A DNA stretch of 17,302 bases from Candidatus Neomicrothrix sp. UBA7884 (GTDB lineage Bacteria > Actinomycetota > Acidimicrobiia > Acidimicrobiales > MedAcidi-G1). A model generated the notes under the pieces. That model was not told the DNA's origin and did not search any database. It was given only the letters and a program-made list of their open reading frames with translations. Below, piece by piece: positions 1 through 6,705 of the stretch (the first letter of the stretch is position 1; each line of letters starts with the position of its first letter). The stretch spans positions 3,886-21,187 of the forward strand of contig DLRQ01000082.1 of NCBI GenBank assembly GCA_002501135.1. The letters are read 5' to 3'. A program made the position numbers and the translations under genes.

Positions 1-158
1 GCATTGTGTTCGATCAACTCGAGACCCTCGTCGGAGACGATCTCCACAGGTGCGATCGTTCGTGTCAGGTACGGCTGGACTTCTATCGACGGTGAGGATC
101 GCTGGGCCTGTCGGGCTGCCCGGCCGCCGCCTCGGCGGCCTCTTGGCTCCTGACTCAT
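1..158 (-). CDS. MttB-superfamily (trimethylamine/glycine betaine:corrinoid) methyltransferase, N-terminal fragment
   Basis: Only the first 52 codons are inside the window; the gene runs off the left edge. The visible protein starts MSQEPRGRRGGG and has a basic, Gly/Arg-rich leader (GRAARQAQR), followed by YLTRTIAPVEIVSDEGLELIE at about residues 29-50. This is the usual opening of the MttB superfamily, whose members are TIM-barrel enzymes that move a methyl group from a quaternary or tertiary amine to a corrinoid protein. The ATG (158-156) overlaps the TGA of the activator gene (157-155) as ATGA, so translation is probably coupled. The part that would show the pyrrolysine (amber) codon of true trimethylamine enzymes, or its absence as in glycine betaine MtgB-type enzymes, is not in view. 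The substrate therefore cannot be read here. Betaine is inferred from the dimethylglycine dehydrogenase-like gene downstream. Confidence 0.82.
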   Translation of the reverse strand, partial: MSQEPRGRRGGGRAARQAQRSSPSIEVQPYLTRTIAPVEIVSDEGLELIEHN

Positions 159-2188
159 TGCTGCACCTCGCCCTGTGTCGGACTTATACGACGGCGCTCC
201 TGTCGACCGCCTCCAGCTGAGGTGCCGGTGCGAGGGGGGAGATCTATTCGAGTCGAGAGACCGGGGTAGTCGGCCGTGCGGTGGGGGATGGCCATGGCAT
301 CCACGAAGTGCTGTTGGAACGATGGTTCAAGGGCTGTTTCCACTTTCTCGATGTGGCGCACGACGTCCTGGATCTCAACCCTTGCCGTTCCCGAGAGGAG
401 CGCCATCGCCGCGCCGGCTCCTGCGGCATTACCCACAGAGGCGACCCTGTCCGGATCGCAGTCCGGGATCAGCCCCAGCACGGTCGCCCTGACCGTGTCG
501 ATGTGGCTGCCAAAGGCCCCGGCCAGCCCTACCTGGTCGACTTGATCGACGCCGAGGTGATCCATGAGCAGGCGGACACCGGCGTACAGCGCCGCCTTCG
601 CCAACTGGACTGCGCGGATGTCGTTCTGTGTCACGAGGATCTGGTGACCCTCGTGGGTCCCCGGATCGTGGAGAACGTAGGAGTACGTGCGGCCGTCGGC
701 GACTATTCGTGGGGAGGTCCCTGTTCCGGCGCCACCGATGACGCCGTCCGAGTCCATCAACCCGGCGAGCCACAGCTCGGCTACGACCTCGATGATGCCG
801 GAGCCACATATTCCGGTGACACCGGTCTTTGCCACGGCGTCGTCGAAGCCGGGCTCGTCAGACCAGATTTCACAACCGATAACCGTGAACCGTGGTTCCC
901 CGGTTTCGGTGTCGAGTCTGACCCGCTCGATTGCACCCGGCGTTGCCCGCTGTCCGGAGCTGACCTGTGCTCCCTCGAATGCCGGGCCGGTCGGGCTGGA
1001 GGCCGCAAGGACACGACCATTTCCCGAGAGGACGATCTCGGCGTTGGTGCCGACGTCGACGACCAGCTGCACTCCTGCCCGCTCCTGTGGACGCGTGGCC
1101 AGTATCACGGCTGCGGTGTCGGCACCGACGTGACCGGCAATGCACGGCAGCACATGGGTTCGGGCCGCCGGATGGGTGTTGAGGTCCAGGTCGGAGGCTG
1201 GCAGGTCTATGGCCTCCTCGGTGGCGAGGGTGAACGGTGCCGTTCCAAGTGGGGTCGGGTCGTAGCCGAGGAACAGGTGGTGCATTATCGGATTCCCGAC
1301 CAGCACCAGCTCGAGCAGTTCCCCTCTCGTCGCGTCGGCGGCTTCGCACAGTTCCCCCAGGAGCTTGTCGAGCGCTTCGCGGACGGCTGAGGTCAACTCG
1401 ACCTCGCCTCCCGGGTTCATCATCACGTAGGAGACCCTGCTCATGAGGTCCTCGCCGAACCTGATCTGTGGGTTCATGGCACCGCCGGTGGCCAGAACCT
1501 CGCCGGTTGCCAAATCGCACAGGTGTCCAGCGATGGTTGTGGAGCCCACGTCGATTGCAACACCGAGGGCGCGGTCTTGCAGGCCTTCCCAGACAGCGAC
1601 AACTCGGTTTCTGTCCCGGATGGCCACGGTCACGGCTTCCACTCCGGCGGCGACGGCCTTTCCAAGTTCCTCGTCGACTCGACCCTCGACCTCGATGTCC
1701 GCCAGTCCCCACTGCTGGGCAAGCGAGGCGGCAAGCCAGCCGGTGGGCCTCTCCTCTTCTCCCGGCACCTCGACCAGGCGGAGTAACAGGACCGGGTCGA
1801 GCTGGATGTCGCCCAGATCGACCTCTTTTCTGATTACCTGGCGGTGGACCTGGCTTGTGACCGGCACGTCGATGACCAGGTCTCCTGTGATCCTGGCGGC
1901 ACAGCCGAGGCGCAGGTCGCCCAGTAGCGGACGTCGGCCCTTGTAGTCGGTCTCGACCGGTCCTCTCGGGGAAACGTGGTCCCCGGTGGCCACTATCCCG
2001 TGCTTGGCGAATTCACCGAATGTGGGCTCGACCTGGCATCGCCCACAGATCCGTCGACCTCCACATACCGAGTCAAGGTCGACCCCCAGCTTCCGGGCCG
2101 CATCAAGCACCGTGGTGTCGGCGGGAACGTGGCCCCTGTGGCCCGAAGGTGTGAAGACCACGAGGTGGTCGTCGACAGGGCTGCCCAT
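155..2188 (-). CDS. Ferredoxin-ASKHA reductive activator of corrinoid proteins (RACo/RamA-like)
   Basis: This protein reactivates oxidised Co(II) corrinoid to Co(I) using ATP-driven electron transfer. Counted from ATG 2188 (677 aa), it has an N-terminal plant-type [2Fe-2S] domain with C42, C48, C51 (VCGGRRICGRC) and C96. A linker follows, then the C-terminal ASKHA-fold (DUF4445-type) region with ATPase motifs: AIDVGSTTIAG near residue 215, VVDVGTNAEIVLSG near 380, GICGSGII, and GLAGAFGSHID plus SVGNAAGAGA near the C-terminus. The [2Fe-2S] domain resembles RACo of acetogens more than the [4Fe-4S] RamA of methanogens. An in-frame GTG at 2224 would add 12 residues and overlap the preceding gene by 26 nt. 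I prefer ATG 2188, 10 nt after that gene's stop, because the ferredoxin domain starts at once. Neither start has a convincing Shine-Dalgarno sequence. Its stop overlaps the mttB-like start. Confidence 0.9.
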   Translation of the reverse strand: MGSPVDDHLVVFTPSGHRGHVPADTTVLDAARKLGVDLDSVCGGRRICGRCQVEPTFGEFAKHGIVATGDHVSPRGPVETDYKGRRPLLGDLRLGCAARITGDLVIDVPVTSQVHRQVIRKEVDLGDIQLDPVLLLRLVEVPGEEERPTGWLAASLAQQWGLADIEVEGRVDEELGKAVAAGVEAVTVAIRDRNRVVAVWEGLQDRALGVAIDVGSTTIAGHLCDLATGEVLATGGAMNPQIRFGEDLMSRVSYVMMNPGGEVELTSAVREALDKLLGELCEAADATRGELLELVLVGNPIMHHLFLGYDPTPLGTAPFTLATEEAIDLPASDLDLNTHPAARTHVLPCIAGHVGADTAAVILATRPQERAGVQLVVDVGTNAEIVLSGNGRVLAASSPTGPAFEGAQVSSGQRATPGAIERVRLDTETGEPRFTVIGCEIWSDEPGFDDAVAKTGVTGICGSGIIEVVAELWLAGLMDSDGVIGGAGTGTSPRIVADGRTYSYVLHDPGTHEGHQILVTQNDIRAVQLAKAALYAGVRLLMDHLGVDQVDQVGLAGAFGSHIDTVRATVLGLIPDCDPDRVASVGNAAGAGAAMALLSGTARVEIQDVVRHIEKVETALEPSFQQHFVDAMAIPHRTADYPGLSTRIDLPPRTGTSAGGGRQERRRISPTQGEVQQ

Positions 2189-2198
2189 CAGTTCAGGA

Positions 2199-3092
2199 TC
2201 AGGCCTGTGGGCGGCGGCGACCACCGCGGCGCTCGCGCACAGGGGCGCTGGGGTCGCGGTTCAGGCGGATCCATGTGGCGCAGTCGGTGTCGTGGCCGGC
2301 AAGGACGTCGGCGGCCTGGACTGCAGTCTTCACCTCTGCGTGGAGGGGGTTCATGATTGCCGAGGTCATGCCGTGGGCAATCGCCATGGAGAGGAAGGTG
2401 CCCGTCACGGCATGGCGGTTAGGAAGGCCGAAGCTGACGTTGGATGCCCCGCAGGTGGTGTTCACCTTCAGTTCCTCGCGTAGGCGTCGGACCAGGGCGA
2501 ATACCTGCTGGCCGGCGGTTCCCATGGCGCCGATCGGCATCACCAGTGGGTCGACGATTACGTCGGCAGCTGCGATGCCGTGGTCAGCTGCACGATGGAC
2601 GATCTTGGCGGCAACCTCGAACCTCACATCGGGGTCCTCGGAGATGCCGGTGTCGTCGTTGGAAATTGCCACGACTGCGGCGCCGTGCTTTGCGACAAGT
2701 GGCAGCACCCGCTCCAGAACCTCGTCCTCGCCGGTGACCGAGTTGACGAGCGGCTTGCCTTTGTAGACGGCGAGCCCTGCCTCGAGGGCCTCGATGATCG
2801 ACGAGTCGATCGAGATCGGTACATCCGTCGCCGACTGAACAAGGGTGATGGCACGGGCCAGGAGCGCCGGTTCGTCTGCCAATGGGATGCCCGCATTCAC
2901 GTCCAGCATCTGTGCCCCTGCCTCGACCTGGGCGACGGCATCGGCCTCGACACGGCTGAAGTCTCCGTTCTTCATTTCCTCGGCCAGCAGTTTTCGGCCG
3001 GTCGGGTTGATGCGTTCCCCGATCATCACAAAGGGTCGGCCAAAGCCGATCGCCACCTCACGGGTGGCTGAGCTCAAAACGGTGTCGGTCAT
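2199..3092 (-). CDS. Methyltetrahydrofolate:corrinoid methyltransferase (MtgA/AcsE-like, pterin-binding domain)
   Basis: A 297-aa single-domain TIM-barrel protein of the pterin-binding (DHPS-like) family. It is expected to exchange methyl groups between the methyl-corrinoid protein and tetrahydrofolate. Visible motifs are GERINPTG (25-32), LDVNAG (63-68), ISIDSS (93-98), VNSVTGE (116-122), DPLVMPIG (181-188) and GASNVSFGLP (215-224), all in the expected order. The length fits stand-alone MtgA/AcsE-type enzymes and is far too short for MetH. The C-terminus carries a short basic tail (RERRGGRRR) that may be lineage-specific. A good Shine-Dalgarno, TAGGAGA, lies 7 nt upstream of ATG 3092. In this operon the methyl probably travels from amine to THF, opposite to its direction in acetogenic carbonyl pathways. 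The direction is inferred from context. Confidence 0.92.
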   Translation of the reverse strand: MTDTVLSSATREVAIGFGRPFVMIGERINPTGRKLLAEEMKNGDFSRVEADAVAQVEAGAQMLDVNAGIPLADEPALLARAITLVQSATDVPISIDSSIIEALEAGLAVYKGKPLVNSVTGEDEVLERVLPLVAKHGAAVVAISNDDTGISEDPDVRFEVAAKIVHRAADHGIAAADVIVDPLVMPIGAMGTAGQQVFALVRRLREELKVNTTCGASNVSFGLPNRHAVTGTFLSMAIAHGMTSAIMNPLHAEVKTAVQAADVLAGHDTDCATWIRLNRDPSAPVRERRGGRRRPQA

Positions 3093-3128
3093 CTGGTTTC
3101 TCCTACGGGGATCGTGGGCGCTGGCCCG

Positions 3129-3443
3129 CTAGGTGTCGATTGTCTGGTTGTCGAGCCCGCCGGACCCGACGAGACCCTCAAGCCTCTCAGGTGGGAACGC
3201 CTCGTTTATCCGGCCTGCCTCGGCGGCCACTGCAGCTGCCATGTCAGCGCCACATTCAACAGCCTCGCGTCGCCATTCTGCTACGTAGTTGTCCGTTTCT
3301 GTCAGGCCTGCAACTGTTGCGGCGCGGTCTATTGCGTGCTGGAAGCGCGCGTCCAGGAGGGCCTTTTCACGGTGCCTGCCGGCCTGGGCGGTCACCTGTG
3401 CAGGGATGTCGCGCCAGTAGATGGTCACGAGCTTGGCGGCCAT
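3129..3443 (-). CDS. 'Virulence factor' family protein (PF13769-type), small corrinoid-operon protein
   Basis: A 104-aa protein of the small family labelled 'virulence factor' in databases. The core is KLVTIYWRDIPAQV near the N-terminus, an Arg/Lys-rich stretch, then FQHAIDRAA, YVAEWRREAVE and ERLEGLVGSGG at the C-terminus. No signal peptide, membrane segment or catalytic motif is visible. I chose ATG 3443 because it lies 4 nt after the TGA of the DUF1638 gene and puts the family core immediately after the start; an upstream in-frame ATG at 3497 would add an unrelated Pro/Arg-rich extension inside the previous gene. Its place between DUF1638 and the MtgA-like gene suggests a role in corrinoid methyl transfer rather than virulence. 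The biochemical function is unknown to me. Confidence 0.8.
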   Translation of the reverse strand: MAAKLVTIYWRDIPAQVTAQAGRHREKALLDARFQHAIDRAATVAGLTETDNYVAEWRREAVECGADMAAAVAAEAGRINEAFPPERLEGLVGSGGLDNQTIDT

Positions 3444-3447
3444 CGGG

Positions 3448-4113
3448 TCAGGCCACCCTTGCCGGAGAGGCGGTTGTGCCGGAGGTCGGGTCGTCAACTG
3501 TCGGATTGCCCAGGTGCACGACGCTCGTCTCGAGTTCGCCGTAGCCGGTCCGGCGGACCTCGTAGCGGAGCCCGAGGCGTTCGGCGGCCAGCCTTCCCTT
3601 TTCGACGAGGGTCGGGTCGTCGGTCTGGGCCAGGTAGAGCAGCCTTGTGTAGTTGCCGAAGTAGTCGGGGAGGAGTTGCGGGTAGCGGTCGAGGCCCAGG
3701 CCGGCTATCACAATCCGGTCAAAGTGCTTTACCAGGTAGTCGGTCAGGTAGAAGGTTCCGATCTCGGCCTCCTGAATGTCGATGAAAGGCCCCGATCCTG
3801 CGAAGAACTCGTAGCAGTGGGCGCCAGAGAGGCGTTCGACTCCGAGTTCGGCGCAGAGGACGTCGAGGCGGCCGCCGGTTCCGCAGTCGGCGTATCCGAC
3901 GAACACCTGGCCGTAGCGATCCTGGGCCGACCTGACCCGCTCCTCTACGGCATCTGGTATCAGGTCAGGCGTGTTGTGGTACGAGGCCGGGAGGCACTCC
4001 ACGTCAATCTGGTCAAGGCCGTTGGCCCTGACCACCTCGAGTAGTTCCCGTGCCAGCGCGCCGCAGGCGATGATAAGGGTCCGCCCATCTGTGGCCCCGG
4101 TCTGGCGGGGCAT
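3448..4113 (-). CDS. DUF1638 protein, conserved partner of corrinoid methyltransferases
   Basis: A 221-aa soluble protein matching the DUF1638 family: LIIACGALARELLEVV near the N-terminus, LPASYHNTPDLIPDAVEERV (41-60), GYADCGTGGRLDVLC (73-87) and GAHCYEFFAG (97-106). Cysteines C17, C77, C87 and C100 and histidines H45 and H99 lie in the most family-like stretches and could form a metal or corrinoid site; that is inference. The family is known from genomes with MttB-type systems, including methylotrophic methanogens, but I know of no assigned activity. The ATG is 3 nt after the corrinoid-protein stop codon, and the stop is 4 nt before the next start, so it is fully embedded in the operon. The C-terminal 20 residues (Thr/Ser/Ala-rich) look poorly conserved. 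Confidence 0.85.
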   Translation of the reverse strand: MPRQTGATDGRTLIIACGALARELLEVVRANGLDQIDVECLPASYHNTPDLIPDAVEERVRSAQDRYGQVFVGYADCGTGGRLDVLCAELGVERLSGAHCYEFFAGSGPFIDIQEAEIGTFYLTDYLVKHFDRIVIAGLGLDRYPQLLPDYFGNYTRLLYLAQTDDPTLVEKGRLAAERLGLRYEVRRTGYGELETSVVHLGNPTVDDPTSGTTASPARVA

Positions 4114-4116
4114 TGC

Positions 4117-4824
4117 CTAGGCTGCTGCCGCGCGGCGCTCGGCGATGAGGCGCTGGGCGGTTTCTGCTGCGACAGCTGCGTCCCGGCAGTAGGCATCGGC
4201 TCCGATGGCCTCGCCGAACTCCAGATTCAGGGGCGCGCCACCGACGATCACCGAGTACTCGGATCGCAGGCTCTTCTCCTCGAGGATGTCGATTACAACC
4301 TTCATGTAGGGCATCGTGGTGGTCAGGAGGGCTGACATGCCGAGGATGTCGGGCTTGTGTTCGTCGAGAGCTCCGAGGAACTCCTCGACGTCCGTATTGA
4401 TCCCGAGGTCGATCACCTCAAAGCCGGCGCCCTCGAGCATCATGCCGACCAGGTTCTTGCCGATGTCGTGAATGTCACCCTTGACGGTTCCGATGACGAC
4501 CTTTCCGATCGGCTGTGCTCCGGTCTCGGCCAACAGCGGTCGCAGGATCGCCATGCCGGCCTTCATTGAGTTGGCTGACAGCAGTACCTCGGGGACGAAG
4601 AGGATTCCGTCGCGGAAGTCGATGCCGACGATTCGCATTCCCTCGACGAGGGCTTCATCGAGGACCTTTGAAGGACCCCAGTCGCGGCCGAGGAGGATGT
4701 TGGTCCCCTCCGCGATCTCATTTGCGAGGCCGTCGTAGAGGTCGTTGTGCATCTGGCTGACCAGGTCCTCGTCGGACAGGCTGGCCAGGTCGATTTCCTC
4801 GTCGATGGTTTCGTCTTCTGCCAT
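4117..4824 (-). CDS. Corrinoid (B12-binding) methyl-carrier protein, MtbC/MttC-like
   Basis: A 235-aa protein with the two-domain layout of MtxC-type corrinoid proteins. The N-terminal helical cap domain (about 15-100) includes PEVLLSANSMKAGM (78-91). The B12-binding Rossmann domain (about 105-230) carries the DxHxxG signature GDIHDIGKN (116-124), where H119 should coordinate cobalt from below, plus SALLTTT (164-170) and VGGAPLN (194-200). It accepts methyl from the MttB-like enzyme and gives it to the MtgA-like enzyme. It is too short, and lacks the other modules, to be methionine synthase. It has an acidic N-terminal extension (EDETIDEEID). ATG 4824 has a GGAG about 10 nt upstream. It is the first gene of the operon, next to the divergent regulatory region. 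Confidence 0.93.
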   Translation of the reverse strand: MAEDETIDEEIDLASLSDEDLVSQMHNDLYDGLANEIAEGTNILLGRDWGPSKVLDEALVEGMRIVGIDFRDGILFVPEVLLSANSMKAGMAILRPLLAETGAQPIGKVVIGTVKGDIHDIGKNLVGMMLEGAGFEVIDLGINTDVEEFLGALDEHKPDILGMSALLTTTMPYMKVVIDILEEKSLRSEYSVIVGGAPLNLEFGEAIGADAYCRDAAVAAETAQRLIAERRAAAA

Positions 4825-4898
4825 GGTTCGTCGCTCCGTTGGGACTCGGGGCCGCCTGGTGGCGACCGGGCCATGTTTCTGTGCTTCCGCAAAACCTG

Positions 4899-4915
4899 GT
4901 CCCGTCAGGTGGGAA
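4899..4915. promoter_or_regulatory. Candidate IclR operator, GTCCC-N7-GGGAA
   Basis: An inverted repeat of two 5-bp arms separated by 7 bp, with one mismatch (G for T) from the perfect TTCCC-N7-GGGAA site at 4977-4993. It lies just downstream of the predicted start of the corrinoid operon transcript, a position where a bound repressor could block elongation or initiation. Confidence 0.45.
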
Positions 4916-4932
4916 GGGTTTGCAATGTGGGA

Positions 4933-4961
4933 ACTCTACTCATCGCGGGAATACGGGTCCA
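4933..4961 (-). promoter_or_regulatory. Predicted sigma70-type promoter for the corrinoid operon
   Basis: On the minus strand, a TGGACC -35 (4961-4956) is followed after 17 bp by a TAGAGT -10 (4938-4933). Both match 4 of 6 consensus positions. This would give a transcript starting near 4926 with about a 100-nt leader before ATG 4824. GGGAA half-sites lie on the -10 and in the spacer. Prediction only. Confidence 0.45.
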
Positions 4962-4976
4962 CCATTAGTGGCAAGG

Positions 4977-4993
4977 TTCCCACAATGCGGGAA
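4977..4993. promoter_or_regulatory. Candidate IclR operator, perfect TTCCC-N7-GGGAA inverted repeat
   Basis: TTCCC at 4977-4981 and GGGAA at 4989-4993 form a perfect inverted repeat with a 7-bp centre. The site overlaps the -35 and spacer of the predicted iclR-type gene promoter, so it could mediate autorepression as is common for IclR-family regulators. The same layout recurs at 4899-4915 and, with GGAAA as the right arm, at 7588-7604 before the dimethylglycine dehydrogenase-like gene. I see no copy before the BKACE gene. Confidence 0.55.
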
Positions 4994-5005
4994 ATCCGCT
5001 ATAGT
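4977..5005 (+). promoter_or_regulatory. Predicted promoter of the IclR gene
   Basis: TTCCCA (4977-4982), 17 bp, then TATAGT (5000-5005), which is one base from the TATAAT consensus. Transcription would begin near 5012, leaving a leader of about 27 nt before GTG 5039. The -35 is part of the inverted repeat at 4977-4993. Confidence 0.55.
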
Positions 5006-5038
5006 TGACCGCTCGACCATCAAATATGAGGCACAAGA

Positions 5039-5797
5039 GTGCGAACTGTCCAGAGCATTGAACGGGCCTTCGGGCTGCTTGAGGAGTTGGCAGGAGAGCC
5101 GGCAGGAATCACCGAACTCGCCCGCCGGATCGACCTGCCGACCAGCACGGTTGCTCGGCTGCTGGGAACCCTCGAAGGAGTCGGTGCGATCGAGCGGGTC
5201 AGCAACGGCACCGGATACCGCATCGGCCCCACCCTCGTGACGCTGTCGTCCAGCGTTGATCCGTCCCAGAGTCTGTTGGCCGTTGCCCAGCCGTTCATGG
5301 TCGAGTTGGTCGAGTTGGTTGCAGAGGCCGTGGGCATTTCGATTCCGGCCGGCTACGACGTCCATTACGTCGAGCAGGTCGACTGTGCCCACCCGGTGCA
5401 GGTCAGGGACTGGACGGGTACGAGCCTTCCGATGCACACAGTCTCGGCTGGGCTGGTGGTACTGGCTCAGTGGCCCGAGGAAGCCGTCGACCGCTACCTG
5501 CGCCGGCGGCTCGAGCGGTACACGCCAGACACCGTCATCCGCCCAGAGGCTGTCAGGCAACGGCTGGAGCAGGTCCGCACCGATGGCTACATCTGGACTG
5601 AGGAGGAGTTTGCCGAGGGCATCAACTCGGTGGCAGCACCCCTCTTCGGTAGTGGCGGAGTTGTCGTGGGGTCCATCCACGCCCACGGCCCCAGTTACCG
5701 GTTCCCCGACGATGCGATGCGCGACATCATCGCAGAACAGGTGGTGGCTTCGGCGACGGCAATCTCGTCTGCTCTCGGCCATGGCCACGAGACCTGA
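5039..5797 (+). CDS. IclR-family transcriptional regulator
   Basis: A 252-aa DNA-binding regulator with the standard IclR layout. An N-terminal winged helix-turn-helix spans about residues 1-65: VQSIERAFGLLEELA, then GITELARRIDLPTSTVARLL with the recognition helix around 34-46, then the wing GYRIG. A C-terminal effector-binding domain of about 170 residues includes GYDVHYVEQV, PMHTVSAGLVVLA, GYIWTEEEFAEGINSVAAP and FGSGGVVVGSIHAHGP. The GTG start at 5039 is supported by GAGG 7 nt upstream and by the family's usual start. It is transcribed away from the corrinoid operon from a shared control region and is the likely local regulator of the demethylation genes. The ligand is unknown; a betaine-type compound is my guess. 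Whether it activates or represses cannot be read from sequence. Confidence 0.93.
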   Translation: MRTVQSIERAFGLLEELAGEPAGITELARRIDLPTSTVARLLGTLEGVGAIERVSNGTGYRIGPTLVTLSSSVDPSQSLLAVAQPFMVELVELVAEAVGISIPAGYDVHYVEQVDCAHPVQVRDWTGTSLPMHTVSAGLVVLAQWPEEAVDRYLRRRLERYTPDTVIRPEAVRQRLEQVRTDGYIWTEEEFAEGINSVAAPLFGSGGVVVGSIHAHGPSYRFPDDAMRDIIAEQVVASATAISSALGHGHET

Positions 5798-5858
5798 GCG
5801 GCAACCAGCGCCCGGTGACGGGCTGCAAGGCAGCGCACCCACCGATGGGTAGCTGAGC

Positions 5859-6686
5859 ATGTCTGCTGTCTACGGAGCGGTCGCGTCCGTGGGTATCGGG
5901 GTGGGGGACCACCTCACCCGCGGTGCCGCTGACCGGGTGGGAATACGTCTCACCCTGGCAACTTTCTTCTTCATGGGCATACCGGTGTCGGCCGTCGGAG
6001 CACTGGTCATGGGCAGCCAGTGGATCGCTACCGACGTCTTCATCGGGGCGCTCACCGGAATCATCGGCGTGCTCGCCATCGGCTCTCTGTACATGGGCTA
6101 CGCCTCCGCCACAGCCGGGGTGGTCGCCCCGCCGGCAGCGGTCGCAGGGGTGGCCCTGCCCGTGGTGGTCGACCTTGTCCGGGGGACGGTTCCCACAGCC
6201 ACAGTCGTTGCCGGGATGCTTCTCGGAATGGTGTCGGTGTTGCTCATCACCGTCAGCCCACGGCTCGCCGGAAACGTACGACGTGGTTTTTTTTTCGGAC
6301 TGGCTGCGGGTGTCGGGTACGGGTGCATGTTCATCATGCTCGACCAACTCAGCGCAGCGAGCGGGTTCTGGCCGGTCATGGCCCAGCGGGCGGTTGCGTT
6401 CATCATCCTGGCCGCCACGAGTATCGGGTCCCGTAGACCGGTCTTTCCCAGTCGAGCAGTCTTCAAGACGATAATCCACGGGTCGATCTGGGCCGGGATC
6501 GGTGCGATGTTCTTCGTCTACGGCCTGCAACACGGCGACCTTGCCCCGGTCACCGTCACTGGAACCCAGTACGCGGCCGTGACCGTTGTCTGCGGAATGG
6601 TCTTCCGCGGTGAGCGGATGCGCTGGTGGCAGGGAGCAGGACTGCTTGGCACAGTCTCGGCGGTTGCCCTGATCGTTGCCGGCTGA
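5859..6686 (+). CDS. DMT-superfamily (EamA-like) membrane transporter
   Basis: A 275-aa integral membrane protein with about ten hydrophobic segments in two similar halves, the usual size and layout of EamA/DMT permeases. Examples are LTLATFFFMGIPVSAVGALV, GALTGIIGVLAIGSLYMGYA and, near the end, GAGLLGTVSAVALIVAG. The second half contains PVTVTGTQYAAVTVVCGMVF followed by GERM, as in the last EamA helices. It follows the IclR gene by 61 nt and may be co-transcribed. The substrate is unknown; amine or metabolite movement tied to the neighbouring catabolism is possible. The GRGFFFGL-like turn is encoded by a run of nine T (6287-6295), exceptional in this GC-rich window. No strong Shine-Dalgarno is seen before ATG 5859. 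Confidence 0.85.
   Translation: MSAVYGAVASVGIGVGDHLTRGAADRVGIRLTLATFFFMGIPVSAVGALVMGSQWIATDVFIGALTGIIGVLAIGSLYMGYASATAGVVAPPAAVAGVALPVVVDLVRGTVPTATVVAGMLLGMVSVLLITVSPRLAGNVRRGFFFGLAAGVGYGCMFIMLDQLSAASGFWPVMAQRAVAFIILAATSIGSRRPVFPSRAVFKTIIHGSIWAGIGAMFFVYGLQHGDLAPVTVTGTQYAAVTVVCGMVFRGERMRWWQGAGLLGTVSAVALIVAG
6287..6295 (+). repeat. Nine-base T homopolymer inside the transporter gene
   Basis: Nine consecutive T encode part of Gly-Phe-Phe-Phe-Gly in the DMT transporter. A one-base slip would truncate the protein about half-way. TTC codons could have encoded the same residues, so the run is not forced by the protein. Confidence 0.9.
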
Positions 6687-6698
6687 GGTGCAGCCGGC
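6678..6698. terminator. Strong hairpin between convergent genes, probable terminator
   Basis: GCCGGCTG (6678-6685), a 5-nt loop, then CAGCCGGC (6691-6698) form a perfect 8-bp, very GC-rich stem. It begins in the last codons of the transporter, includes its TGA, and sits just before the stop codon of the SDR gene on the other strand. It lacks a U-tract, as is common in high-GC actinobacteria, and could stop transcription in both directions. Confidence 0.55.
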
Positions 6699-6705
6699 GA
6701 GGGAC

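Larger units (their letters stand above)
4825..5038. promoter_or_regulatory. Divergent control region between the corrinoid operon and the IclR gene
   Basis: A 214-bp spacer, AT-richer than the flanking genes, that must hold promoters in both directions. It carries two TTCCC/GTCCC-N7-GGGAA inverted repeats (listed separately) and two further half-sites ending in GGGAA: AATGTGGGAA at 4924-4933 and ATCGCGGGAA at 4942-4951. On the minus strand the repeated half-site reads TTCCCRCATT or a close variant three times. One half-site covers the predicted minus-strand -10 and one lies in its spacer, which suits control by the adjacent IclR protein. No small ORF or structured RNA is evident. Confidence 0.7.

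Noticed and set aside
281..1390. A 369-codon open frame on the plus strand, antisense to the RACo-like gene
   Set aside because: Opposite frame of a well-recognised protein in high-GC DNA; no motif, no ribosome-binding site, low-complexity Gly/Arg/Asp composition.
4117..4824. Corrinoid protein as a fragment of methionine synthase (MetH)
   Set aside because: Complete two-domain carrier with its own start, stop and operon partners; no homocysteine or SAM-activation domain adjoins it.
5810..5823. GCCCG-GTGA-CGGGC hairpin after the IclR stop codon as a terminator
   Set aside because: Only a 5-bp stem without a T-tract, common by chance at this GC content. The IclR gene and transporter may well be co-transcribed.
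4940..5860. A 306-codon minus-strand open frame across the IclR gene and its promoter region
   Set aside because: It runs antisense to the conserved IclR protein and through the divergent control region; no family resemblance.
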